Source: Halichondria panicea (taxonomy: Eukaryota; Porifera; Demospongiae; Suberitida; Halichondriidae). Taken from it: a DNA stretch of 64,000 nucleotides. The DNA is taken from contig NC_087379.1 in assembly GCF_963675165.1 (NCBI RefSeq), forward strand, positions 4,481,442 through 4,545,441. Direction: 5' to 3'. Position 1 is the first letter of the stretch. Every line of letters starts with the position of its first letter. Shown here one piece after another: positions 34,222 through 48,400 of this stretch. Position numbers and translations under genes: made by a program. The notes under the pieces were generated by a model. It saw only the letters and a program-made list of their open reading frames with translations, was not told the origin of the DNA and did no database searches.

Positions 34222-35845
34222 ATGAGTATTGCTAATGTGAATTCCTCACAGACGCAATCCATGATGGAGAATCACCACAACTATGACCTGCTTACCAAGC
34301 ACAGAGAACAGCTTGTCTCTGGTCTCAAACCAGCTGAGGAGAAGCTGGACAGTATACAACGAGCACTGAAGTACTTTGACACAAGGGCTAAGGAACTTAA
34401 CGATCAGAGGGCTGCAATTGAAGTTGATATCCACAAAGAGATAGAAGAACAACATCAGCTGTTAAACGAAAGAACAGCAAAGCTTGTGGGAGAGCTAGAT
34501 ATGCTGACTCAGCAAAAACTGAAGGATCTGGTGGCACAGACTCAAGTAAAACTATCCGTATGTTTGGAATATGCTGAGGAGTGTCTCAAAGGCACTGACA
34601 GTGGTGAAGTATGCGAGCATATTTCCACTATTCAACCGGAGCCAGAGATAAACGCTATCATGGAGCTTAGTTACTAAAGGAAAAGAACCTCTCCAAGCAG
34701 CATGTCGAGATTTCCTAGAAATTGAGCATGGTGGTTCGTTCAGCTTTGAGAACAGCCTCACGACAGGAGATGGTCTGAAAACTGCTGTAACTGGAGAAAT
34801 AAAAGTTGTATCCTTCCAAGCAATGACCAAGAATAACGAAAAATTCAAAGGTACACTGGACCTCAAAGCTGAACTTGTGCATATCGAGACAAAAAAGAAA
34901 TTGAGATGTGAAGTGGTTAAGCAGCAAAATGGTAAACACGAGATCAACTATCACCCTATGAAACGAGGAAAGCATGAACTACATATCACTGTCAATGGGG
35001 ACGCAGTACGAGGCAGTCCATTCCTAATATCTGTAACATTGGGGAAATTAGCTAAGCCTTCCCGAGTTATATACGGTTTGGATGGACCACGAGGCACTGT
35101 CTTCAATAATAAGGGACAGTTGATCGTTATTGAAGGTCCTTTTACACAAACTGTCTCTGTATTGACACCAGAGGGTGAGAAAATACAAACGTTTGGACAG
35201 CTGAATGGTGCATTTGGAGTAACGGTGGATAAAGACGACAACATCTATGTAGTGGAAAGTACTAATCGTCGTATAAACAAGTTCTCATCGAATGGAGAGC
35301 TTGTGGCAGCAGTTGATAGTCCAGGCAGTACCACGTGCACTGGATGCCTGTTTGGTATCTGTTATAACAGAATAGAGAACAACTTGTATGTGCTTAGCTT
35401 TCCTACGATACAAGTTCTCTCTACTGAACTAAAGTTCGTACGATGTTTTGGCATATCTGACAATGGAAACTAATCATTTAATAGTGCAGCATATGGAACC
35501 AAATCATTTAATAGTGCAGCATTTGATAGCGCCAACAATCTCTATGTGACTAAACGTAATCGAGTACTAGTCTTCAATGCTGAACGTCAATTTTTGAGAG
35601 CATTCTCACAAAAGCATGATAGTCAGGACCAGGATAATCTCTTTGCCATTGCCATCGACAGCAGTGACACAGTGTACGTGAGCAACAATTGTGTTGTGAT
35701 TTTGTTCACATCTGAGGGAGACTACATCACCACTTTTGGTGTAGGTGGGTGGAAAATTTGGTGGGAAATTTACGGACTCTCTATTGATTGTAATGACGCA
35801 GTTGTTGTATCTGATTGTAGCAACGGCCGACTGCAGACATTTTAA
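34222..35845 (+). pseudogene. TRIM-NHL-like gene, copy 2, frameshift plus nonsense
   Basis: Same architecture as copy 1: coiled coil, filamin repeat, NHL propeller, with no RING. The coiled coil is intact across the site that is shifted in copy 1. An extra T at 34667/34668 then shifts the frame (stop at 34675-34677). A G-to-T change makes a TAA at 35471-35473, after which the same frame stays open to the stop at 35845. In-frame indels within the NHL part also distinguish the copies (a missing Pro-Asn, an added Pro-Gly, an added KIWW stretch). Divergence in propeller loops could be neutral or could reflect binding-surface change. Confidence 0.82.
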
Positions 35846-36296
35846 ACAAGCCTACAACTGAAAAGTGACTGTTATTGCTGTTATTGCTTATAATTATAGT
35901 TTACCCATAATTATAGTTTACCCATGCATGCATTTTGTTGTTGTCTCCTATCAGTTACATGTAGCAGCACGAAGAAATTGTATAATGATGAAGTTATTCT
36001 CTTAATTATTCAATTACACAAGACCACAGGCAAATAGAACAAAGTAGCCTCAACTTCCCTAACAGCATAATATACAATTGAATGACATGATGTACTGTGC
36101 TCATCACAAAATTCAATGTACAAGGTAGTATACAATACAATGTAGGTGGCTGGCTATTGACTGATTGATTCAGTCACATAATTATATATAGCTGTTATAA
36201 ATTTTCTAACCTTCTGCACAATTTCAAATGTATATGATAGTCATTAGTTCTATGAAACACAACTAATATTATAACATAACTTGACATTCATTAATT

Positions 36297-36348
36297 CTAA
36301 AATGGAGTTTCACTGTCTCTTTGCTTTCGATTTGTAGTCTAAAGGGAG

Positions 36349-36409
<61 letters not shown>

Positions 36410-39400
36410 CGTGCGTGTGAAACATGCAGAGAAAGAACTATTGCACCGGTACTGTACGAGGTTTTGCAAAATATTTTCAACATTAAAAAGGAGAGCATTC
36501 CCCATTATGTGATTTACCACAGATAATGTTACAGATATGCGGGTACTACAGTAGGTTAAGCGATATAAAAAAACGCTCAACCCCTTCAACACATTTTTTC
36601 TGGTGTTGCAAAACCCTATATAGACTAGTAGTAAATGCCTTACCGCTGGCTTTTTGTAGACGGTGCTGTAGGCATCTCTCAAGAGAGCGTACGGGAAACA
36701 AGATTCCAGGAGATCCCTGGTGAGGAAGGGGGACTCCTCCACAATCTGCAAGAGTATGAGACAAGTAATTTAACATAATAACGCTACACCCAGGAGTAAT
36801 AACCACTATCACTAAATCTGACCTGACACTGACCTACAAAACACACCACAGTTACATCAAAACAGTAAATTTTAGTTACAAGCCATGAATTCAATGGAGA
36901 AAGATTCTGAAGAGACTGCAACAGCCTTCAATGTGGGTCAAACTAGCCATAACTCGAGAAAAAAGCGGAAGATAACAATCTGACATAGAGTCAAACTAAA
37001 GTGACTGTGTCTACTTACCAGGTCTAGAAGAAGGTAAATGGCCTCTCTTGCTTTGGGTGCATCCTTTTCTTTTTCCGTCTCTTTGGCAAGTGTCATGATA
37101 CGGGAGCTGGTGAACTGGAGGGCGGAACATTCAGTTACAAACCAAAACCAAAACCAACAATACAAACATAATATATCAGCAGTGAATGGTCACAATTAAG
37201 TTTATGATGCCCAAAAATTGATACAGTTTTGCGCATGTATATAGAGAGCACATGTACATACACTACAAAAAATGTGATTAACATGAAAATAACTGAACAG
37301 CTAGTCAGATTTCATAGTTAGTGTCGCACACTTACCACTAAGAACTCCTTCATTCTGTCCTTCTGTTCCTTGTCCCCATAGTAAGCAAAGATTGCTCCAG
37401 GCAATGACGTGATGGCGACAGCCAGACAGTGAGCGTTGTTCTCATGTCCCTCAAAAAATGGTAGGTAGGTGGAGTCTGGCTTAAAGGCGAGGTCGGGCAA
37501 AGTCACACCCAGGAACACCATGTACAGGCTCCAAATCATGTGGTCTTCTTTAGACTTGTCTGCATGGGGAGCAATAAATTATTTTGCTAAGCTAGATCTA
37601 CTGCACGTAATACACACACGTATGATGTTAAATTGTGTACATGTAGTTTAAGTTGTATTATACATGTGTACACGAGATATTTAAGTGAGAAAATGTGAAC
37701 TGTGAACTATGTGATGTCCAACTCACCACACTGTGATCTGAGCGCACTATAGAGAAGGGGGTCCACATCACAAGGCACACCAGCTGCAATCGCCATTTGA
37801 TCAGCAACCTAATGGTGAGACAATGAGCAGCTAATAATAAATACATGTACTTGTATAGGTAGGTACCTCTGTAAGGGCGCAACAAAAGGACTAGCCTCGT
37901 CCTGAGGCCAATTCGAAAACGGAATGAGAAAATAGGCCTGCATGGTTTCCTTTCATTCAGATTCAAATGACTATTATTACTTCTGTGCCATGAACAACTT
38001 AGCAGGAACTGTGTTAGGCATGTTTTATCATGATGTGCTGCCATGTATCTTATCACAGTAATAATCATGTGTTGATTGTTGTACAGTTCAGATTTTGTCT
38101 GACTTACTTCCCACCTTTTGTTCTATGAACAACTTAGCAGGAACTGTGTTAGGCATGTTTTATCCTGATGTGCTCTTATCAGTAATAATCATGTGTTGAT
38201 ATTGTACAGTTTAGAATTTTTCACTTTCCACCTTTTGTTGTGGATTAGCCCCCTGGGATCTGACTGATTTCTAGAATATTTTGCAGGGTAAAAAACCTTT
38301 GGGAATGAGCCAAATCAGCAGAAAATTTGACCCAACTATTGCGTTCTGGAAAGGATGTATTTACTAGTTAGGTTTTGCAGATTTAATTGTTACGAATTGA
38401 TCAACCCTCGCAAAGTTCGCAAATGTTTAATGCTCGCAAAACATTCGGTATACATACCTTTGTTATAGTTGAATTCAGTACTAGTAATAGTTGCATTTCA
38501 TTTTTGAATTAATGTTTGAGTCTGAAACAATAGGAACAGCCTACATGTAAATACTTATGGTTGTGAGAAGAATCCAGCAAACTGGGCCTAGTAGCACTTT
38601 ATATTTGTCTACTAGAAGCTTATAGTAGCCCAAACATCTGCATGACGATCTACCCTCTGACACTGGAAGCAGCGCTAGCATGCTCCCTGTCTGCAATATC
38701 TTTGCTATGATCTAGCTAGTTACATGTATAGCTCCAGCATGCTCCCTGTCTGCAATATCTTTGCTATGATCTAGCTAGTTACATGTATAGCTCCAGCATG
38801 CTCCCTGTCAGCAGTATCTTTGCTTAGCTACATGTACAGCTCCAGTAATGGTGGGTATTACATGTACATAAGACAGTTCACGCTCAGACACTTTTCGTTT
38901 CTTTAGAGAAAAATAGGCCTGAGGACAAGGTTACAAGCCCTTGCTCTAAGGAGAAATGGTAACTACACTATGTATCGTCAAACTTGGTTTGGTAAAGATC
39001 ATCACACACACTTTCAATATACACGTACTGTATAGACTTACAGTGGAGGTCTTGTCCGGTAGGTTCTGTTTGAAGTCAACAATGGAGCTGAGTATGAAGG
39101 GCACTCGTTGGGAGAGCACATTATTGAGGGCTACCAGGGTCAGTTTACGAAATGCCATGATGATGCCCACAATAACCGTACGGGCCAGTAGATCCTCAGA
39201 ACCTAGGCTCCGGAAAAGTACGTAAAGGGTAGGCTGTGCTAACTATTGCTTCAACTTACTCTTGACTTTCTTGATGACTTCATAGTATATCTCGGGTTTG
39301 TCTCTATTGCTATGCAGTGCGTGGAGCGAGTCCTGGTTGGCAACCACGAGCTTTTTGATCTCTTTCACCTGACCACTCACCTATTAGCATGTGTGGAGAG

Positions 39401-42400
39401 AGTAGCCATGCATTAGAGCATTTCTACGTACATGTACATGTACTCTTGTCACCCTTTGGATTAGTGCCTAGATACTAATTGGCCGCACACAGTGAAGCAC
39501 GTCATCTTTCAGGTATAATAGTGTGTATGGTAAGCAATGCAGTACAGTGCAATACCCACTCACCTGATCCATCAACTTCTCTCCTAGGAAGCGAATACCG
39601 TACGGACCAATCACAGCAGCTAGAGCCTCAAGCTCTGTGTGTGTGTGTGTGTGTGGGTGTGTGGGTGGGGGGAGCAAAGAGGGCAGAACTCAACACCTTA
39701 AAAAGGACTTAGACACTATTTTTACATGGCATGCGCATAGCATAACTATTTCAGGAGCAGGGTTATACATGTACATTAGAGGTCCTACATGTATCATTAC
39801 TAGCCTACATGTAGGTTCAACATTGCTGATTTCCCTAAGGAGCCCGCCTTCTGCATAGTCATCATGCAGTTCTCTTATCAGTAATAATCAACATTGCTGT
39901 GCAGTTAAGATTTTGACACATTAATTTTGTCCAGTTATCATACTTTTCAGGCAATAAATAATTCAGGACCAGGGTTAATTAGAGGTCCTACATGTACATG
40001 TATGAAGTATTTCATACAGCACTATAAGTATACATGCTTTAGAGTACATGTAGGTTCAACGTCTAGTTGGGAGCAATGCAAATATTCTGAAATGGTATTC
40101 ACCAAAATACGTACCTCTAAGGTCAGTGAATTCCTCGGCTTTGAATGCATGGACACCTTTGCTGACAAAGCACCTCCGGCTCCTGCTGTAGCAAATACCA
40201 CCAGCTGCCACCCTCTTCAGCAGTGTGTTGGTGTACCTGTGAGCAATACAGCAAGCACACATTGTATTTATACATGTACATAAAAGATCATTATACTCGT
40301 CCTATTATGGGCTGCATAACTATATGAAGCATTGTTGTAAATTCATATGTACATATAGAGACATAATTTTTATAATGGTACTTGTTATTGAGATTCAATA
40401 AGGGCTCAACGAGCACAAACAGACTATTCAGTGATACATAATTCAGTGTCCAAAAACAACACAAGTGTTCCTTTAAACACACACGTACCATCCGGTGTAT
40501 GCTGATGCTATGGTAGACTCCCCCTTGCTGTCCAGAGGCTGGGTCTCCTGCAGTAGCACTGCCGTCAGCACGCGAGTCATATCTATGTTCACGTAGAGCT
40601 CTAGTGTTCGCAGAGACGCCATGTACGACTCTATACGAGCCAAGACCTCTGACGGACGAGCTATCTCCTGTGTCTCTGAGTTATAGGAGAGCATCGAGAC
40701 TACGTGCCTGTGTGTGGGGGGGAAGGGGGTGGTCAGTAAATAGAAGCTGTATATAATATAGTTACACGATTAAGCAACTCCAAAGTGTTGAAACGATCGT
40801 CAGAATATTTCTTATGTACGCATCTAGACACAATTAAAGCATAGTTGCAAACATTAACCGTTAAGTGAGTATTCATCTAACACAAGAGACTCACTTCATG
40901 AAGAGGTCCTCGAGATGTGAGACGAGGTACTCCCTCGGTACGAACGTGTGCTCCCAGGCCGTGATGGAGGGGAAGCAGTTGACGGAGAACGATAGGCCCA
41001 CCAAAGTCTGCAGTACGCTGTCCACTCTAAGGGGAGAGAAGGAACAGGGTGGGGTGTAGGCATGTACGAGATAGGATATTTTGATCAGTAGTAGGTTTAA
41101 GTATTAAAGCTCGTGTATGAATCAATGAAATTCCTGCGGGAACACATAAATCTCCACATTTATTCATCATGCATTGTTACCTGACAGTCTCCTCCCTGGT
41201 TCTGCGATAGCTCTCTTCTCCCGGCTGTGATGGAGTTTGGACGGCCACAGCTTTTTTCTTGGTCAGCTTGTGAGCATGCGTCTGCAATAATTAATCATTA
41301 CCAGATAAAAGAGGTTTAGAGTGTCCAATGACATAGAATATACCATCTCATGATAAAGTATTTCTTTGTGCCGCAGTTTCAATGGGACTATACCAGCCTC
41401 GACTCAATTTAATTGTACGATATAAAAAGATGCGACACGACAGCTACTCGCATAAATAGCATTGGTTAGTTATCAAGCATACATTTCTAGCACTAAATGT
41501 ACATTCAATCAAGAGGGCAGAGTATGTGTAGATAAACGAACAGAATATCAATAATTTTAGTACATGTGTTACAACTATATACCCGGAGATTTTCAGTGCA
41601 TGCAACGCCCAGGTACATACTACAGCACTGACTGTGTGTGTCACTCACCTGGTTGTAGTAAGAGCTGGCATTGGCAACCTTTAGCTGGTCGTCGAGGTTC
41701 ATCCTATCTGAGGACAGCTGGCCCAACACCAACTTGACCTCCTTGGCTATCAGCTCCAGAAAGTGGTTGACTGAATTCACAGCCCGATCACCAATGTTGA
41801 TACGCTGTCAGTGTGCATAATTATAAGTGTATTATTAAATTCGAAAAGGTAAAAATAACAAATAAACTGTCTGAGGAGGCATGCAGGCACTTCCTCTTAA
41901 AGGAGGTTCTATGAAGTTACCCAAAATGTAATATCTTCATACACACAATACTTTATCACAAAAAAATGCACATGTACATTGCGAACGCCGCTAACTGCTC
42001 ACCTCCTCCGGACAAAAGGGGCTGGTTGAGTTAAGGAACTCCCCACAGATGACCGGGAACGCTATGATGTAGCGGACTTGAGACAGGTTCTTCATGCAAC
42101 GATTGAACTCATTCTCAAATTGACGATAGAAAAAGCTGTGGAGGGAATATACGTATTGTGCATCAATATACATGTACTGACACTACCTGTATAGGGTGGT
42201 TAATCAGCTACAGTTAACAATAATGTCTCTCCTTTGCAGTAAGGTTGTCCTTAGACTAGTGTTTAAAGTACGGTGCCTATACTTTGGAGGTTCCATAAAA
42301 TTGTACATATACGTTCTATTGTATGCGCATTGTCTGTGAGCTTAGGCAAAAACACGACACAGTACAACCTACAAGCAACTCCATGCATGCTCACTTTGAC

Positions 42401-45400
42401 ACACTATTTTAACAACTGTGGTGAACCCAGAACCTTACCACATGAAGGAGAGGTCCGTCTGCTCGATGAGCAGCTCCTGAAAGTTGTCCACCATCTTGGA
42501 GTGCACCACCACCCCATTCATGGCCGGGGCAAGGTTTCCGTTCTCGTTGTCCTTGAGACTGTGTGTCGTACGTGGGGGGGAGGTAGCATGAAAGAGTAGT
42601 CACACACAAATACACCAAACTGTATCATGAGCAGCATATGGCTTCCAAATTCAAAAGCGAGAGCAAACAATTCAGGATGAACAAAATCAAACAAAATTTA
42701 AGTGCATGTATGCACTCCATATAAAATGGACCACAATACCTTTTCACTATACCTCAGCTCACAGAACTAACCACTCCACACACAACACCTCACACCCCAT
42801 ACCTAACACTCACCTGAGGGCAGCTTTGTTGACAGAGGTGAGACACTGAAATCGAAACCAGTCTAGTCTGAGAGCCTGGAAGTCAAACTCAGGTCTCTCC
42901 GCGTTTTCTTTGCCCTGGAGGCGTGCCAGAGTGTCCACGAACGAGGTCATCAAGAGGGACTCCTCCTCTGGACACACTTGGATACCCTATAGATATATAT
43001 ACAAGTATAAAAAAGCCGTAAGTGGACATATTATGTTCTAGACAAATAAAAAAAAATAGCAGTACACATGCACATGTACATAGCCAACAAATGTATGCAT
43101 GACATGCTTGCTCACCATGACAACATTCCTCATAAGCTGTGCGTCAAAGCCTGACATGTACCTCAGGTAGTAGTTGAGTATAACGCGATGGTGCTTGTTA
43201 ACCAGAGCTAAAGTGAGGGTTTAACAAATAGTAACTCTAGTTTTGAGTCATTTTAATCTAGAAACGTATTGCGTCTTGGTACTACATACATGTACTGTAA
43301 AAGAAGCCTTTGAGGGTAATATCTTAGAACTACGTATGTTCTACTGATAAAATAGCATATAATGCACAATTTAAATTTCTGGTCGTAGTTCCGGAAGTAC
43401 ATAAAAAACCATTAAATGGGTACTTTTCAGTAGTGCAATGTTGAAGAGCAGCTCTGGGAGTGCCGAGTCACTGTAGTCGTCCGGATTGGGTCTGTGTTTG
43501 CTCTTAGGGGGTGCCATGTTGTTGTGCTTGAACAGCCAGAACACCTCGTCTCTGGCCAGCGTCAGTGCAGTAATCACCGTCACTGCCTGTGTGTGTGTAT
43601 GTGTAGTATTATTCGGATAAAGTTTATTCCACCATAAAATTGTGTCACTCCTTTGTACCATACTATTTCGTGCATGGCTAAAGCTATAACATCCGGAATT
43701 CACAGTTGTAATGACACATACAGACACTTGTCTATTGTGTAAGCTTCTGAGGTAATTTCAATAGTCAAATCAAACACACCATACACATTACCATGCCCGA
43801 TTCACCTGACCACCGTATCACTATGACTATAAATGGGCTCATTTGTGCCACAGCGATAAATAAACTTCAAGGGGCAAAGCTCATCTTATTAAATACACTA
43901 ATTCACTCGCTAGGTTGATATCTTTTGCCATAAACACAAATTGCTAAATGAATGGTATACGATGTGAGTGTGTGTGTGATGTGCTTTGAAATAATATTAG
44001 TCCCCACTATCAAAAGTAAAAATTCCCAAAAACGGGTGTGACTATAATGTTGACAATTAGTATTTGACACCAAATAGGAAGTCCCAAAAATTGGCATACA
44101 TGTATGCATGAGCTTTAGACCCAACAAAAACACATTCCTAATGCAATCCCACGACCTCAGTATAATTATGTGACATTAAAGTACTTACTAGTAAAGTAGG
44201 CCCATCAAACGTTTCACAAATGACACTACTATAATGAACACTGTCACACATTAGTTGACACCCATGCATGCACGGTATAAGGAGTTACTACTATTGCACC
44301 AAACCTATAATTTTATCAGTCTAGTACTCGAACGTGCATGCTGCAATCCTGCATGATTGGTGGCAATGAAACAATAAACAATTGTTACAAACTTAAGGTA
44401 CAAACCAGAGGAGGTTGAACGCACATCATCATGGCGCACCCATTCTACACTGTATGTGATAACAGGAGGATAATTATGAGGAGATGGAGCATCATGTGAT
44501 AACAGCAGCATAATTATGAGGAGATGGAGCGTCTTACTACACAGATTCCTTATCGTCCTACTGTATACAAACATTGCCATAATTATAATATGTTAAACCG
44601 CTAAGTGCTGCTAAGATTATTCATTGTACTCACTATTATTAGATCAAACGTTAAAGAATACATTTGGGGTCAAAGGTGAAATGCATAAGCTAGATCAGTG
44701 TAGTACAAAAACTGAACACCAAAAAGAAAGGTAGTCCAACCTCCTTTGCTGAAAGTCATAACTTTTACATGCTCACACAAAAAAGTCTGAAAGTGTTGAA
44801 AACTTTCTTCAGCTATATGTGGCACCTGATAAGTCCTCGTGCCTATTTCATAACAATTTGGCTCTCAATAGTCTCAGTATGTAGCATCCGTCTTGGAAAA
44901 CACACAAACAATTCTCGGTTGTTGGGAAAGAGCTAGAGGTACATAGCGTTTTTTTCGTTTTAGAAGCCTATGTCATAGGCTATGTACTAAGACAGCCTAG
45001 CTAAGTAGTGCTCTGGATCACACATGTCCTCAAGTATGGAAATGAAGTGTAAGTTAATCAGCAGTTTTGTTATACTGACAGTAAGACAATTGTTTGTCTC
45101 CTAAACCGTTTCCAGCCTGGATTTTCTTTCCACGTTGGAGTAGACAGCCTCAAGTAAAACCGGGGCAACACGGATGGTTAGTCGAGGTCACTTCCGTTTC
45201 CAATCTCTCTTTTCCTTTATCTTTGCTATAACGCAACACTATTATGGCATCCAAGTAAGCAGGCTCAGATGTCACTAACAAACAAACCAACAGACTAGTA
45301 TACCCGCTGGCCGCGGCACGGCCTCCCTCGGGTAACTAGACCTAAATCAGTGTAATGAAAAAGCTGGAGTATATGCATGCACGGTAGTCCAACCTTCTTT

Positions 45401-48400
45401 ACCTTTACATGTTATACTAAAAATATGTCGAAAAGTTTATTCATTATGTAACATTTGTTTTGGAATCCTTTTAGCAGGTAATTTAGGAAGGTGCGACTAC
45501 TACTAGACCGCCTCTGGCTATACCTGCTGCGTCTCTTACACGTACCTCTTGCAGCAATAAACAGTGGAAGTTCTAAACATCGAGGTGCCTATTGGATGTA
45601 TTCAATTGGATTCTTAAAATTAAGAGAAAACGTGATAAAGCTTGCATGATGGTGGACGCCTGTCGTCTAGCCTCCTCTGGGTAAAAACATTATCATCACT
45701 AGAACACAAGTACAAATTGCACTATGGTACTAATTACCCTACATTTCCCAAACAACACCAAGAGCAACACTCACTACAGAACACAGACATAAGCCGAAAG
45801 TCCCAATAATTGTTGATTATACAAAAATGTATTCTTAAATAGCTAAAATTTCACCAGTAGTCAAGTAGGCGCTACTGAAAATTCCCAAATGTTTTCAGAA
45901 CACACACATAAGCCGAAAGTCCCAATAATTGTTGATTATACAAAAATGTATTCTTAAATAGCTAGAATTTCACCAGTAGTCAAGTAGGCGCTACTGAAAA
46001 TTCCCAAATGTTTTTCATAATTATACCTGATAAAAGGAATGCACTCACACTACATGTATAAGTGAAGGCTATAAAAATGGCATGGATGCACTCAAGCTGT
46101 ATACACACAACTGAAGACCGCTTATCAGTACTACTACTAAAGCAATGCAATTTGTTGTTCTTTCCTCATTTCTGTTTATGCTGGGCATAGCCCACGCAGA
46201 GATTGCCATGTCTCCAACAGATACGGCTATCTCCACTATCAACAAGGCTGCACAACTAGCATCAACCATGACAACTACCGACACTCGAGCCAGGAGATCC
46301 GTAAATCTCAGACGACTATCCAATAAAGAGTTCAATCAATGTCAAACAATAGCTAATAGGGTTGGCTGTGAGACAGGCCTTCAGGAGGACCTTTACACTC
46401 TGGCACTGGAATGCCAGCAGCAAGACACCGCTACTGTAGCTCAGTTTATTTGTGGAATCAATAATGAGAATGGTCTATACTGCGGTCAAGGATTGGAGAT
46501 AAGCCAACAGTTTGAAGAAGAAACATCGTCCAATTGCCGATCGCTTTCATCTTGCTCATCCAGCTGTCAAAACTCGATCACCCGTATTCGAGACCAACTA
46601 GGCTGTTGTTCTGGTCACTGGACAAATTCGTTAGCTGGCAGCCAAACAAACCTTGATGGGGCATTCTGGTCAGTTTGTGGTGTGAGCACAGGTGAACTGT
46701 GCCCTATCCCAACATACAACTCCACCGTTACATCCCGATTTTGCACACTAGCCGAAACCAATCGAATCCTCTTCTCTCGCCGATGCATGCAGAGTACATC
46801 AGGAATAGCAGTCGAAACACTTGCTAACACTACTGGCTGTGGAGGAGTAGCCAAGATCCATGTTGAAATATGCAGTGTCAATTCTAACGGAGATTTCTGC
46901 AGTCTAAAAACTGATCAAAGTACGGTAACAAACATGATTGAAAACTGTGCACAAAACGTAGTCTCTGGAACTGGTTGTTCTTCCGTATGCAGATCTTCCA
47001 TGATAGCACTTCGTAACGAGTTTGGATGCTGTATCAACAGTCTTTTCAATGGCACTACCATTCGAGTTGCTCCTATATCAGGCGCAAATCAAGTACTTCA
47101 ATTCTTCACCAACAGTTTCTGGTCGAGATGCAATGTTTCTCCTCCTGGTATGTGTGAGAGCCCTCTGTTGTTGCCCGAGATTAGAGACAATGGAGGAGTC
47201 AAGACCAGTGGTGTGATCAGCATAGTGCTGATAGTTGCACTAGCTGCTTTGTTTCTTTGAGACACTAAAACATACAGTGTAATATAACTATGTAAGAACT
47301 ACACACTTTATGTAAGAAAAATTAGTGCTGTGACTTTATAAATATTATTGTGATTAACTGATATCATGATTTGTTCATTCGACCACTAGCATATCTGTTT
47401 CTGAACAGGCACACAAATACACGCAGCTAAAGCAGGTCTCTGAAATTTTGCTCTTTCTATATGCCATGACTAATATAGGAGGATTGCACTACACAGTATA
47501 TGTCACAAGCATGCATAGTATAAGTACTATTAGAACACCTAGCCAAGATTAAGTGCTTTAAACTGTGTGTCGAGGGTGAACTCGAGGTTAACGTGGCGCA
47601 AGAGGCACAGCCGAGTGTGTATTATGTATTGAGAGTCCATTCGAGTGCACCAGCATTTAAAAATACGCGATATTGGCTAAGTGTGTTCTAAGGATTTAGT
47701 GCTGTCATGTGATCTCTAGCAGCCTGCCATTTGTACAGCTTGACCAGTGTTCTGTTCTACCTGGCTACATCTGAATCCATTTCTCAATTTACTTGTAAAG
47801 CACACTTAATTACGTGTGTGCATTAACAACTTAAAGCACACTTAAAGTGTTATTTGAAGCATGGTCAGATGACTAGGTGGAGATCATGAGATGAGCACTG
47901 TCAGTAATATATACTTGTAATAATTATTGTTCCATTCCAATATTACAAGCTAGGTTTATTCTGATTCAATAATTATTGTGAATTGAAAATACTGGATTGG
48001 CTCTGGATGTGATGCAACCATGCAGAGCTGGTACGCGGCCAACTATACCTCAAGATGGTTTATGGAAAGCAAATTAATGTGTGACTAGTCCCCAACCTTA
48101 TAATTTATATAGCTTCAAAAACAAAATATGATATTTGTTTATGCGTTAAATATCGTGATTCGAATGGAAATGCACCAGGTCCCAATTGGGTGATACAAAT
48201 ATACACGACATGATAGCTGCATGCATGCTCACATAAATAGCATTAGTTAGCACGGCAACCTACATTCCATTAAGAGCAACCAACTATGCATATAACAGTA
48301 AGCTATTCAGGGGGTACAATGCAGGTTTTTTGACTAATGGCGTGCTTCTAAAAGCCACGTTTTTTAGCTTTTGTTCACTTTTTGCCGCTTTAATATCAAA

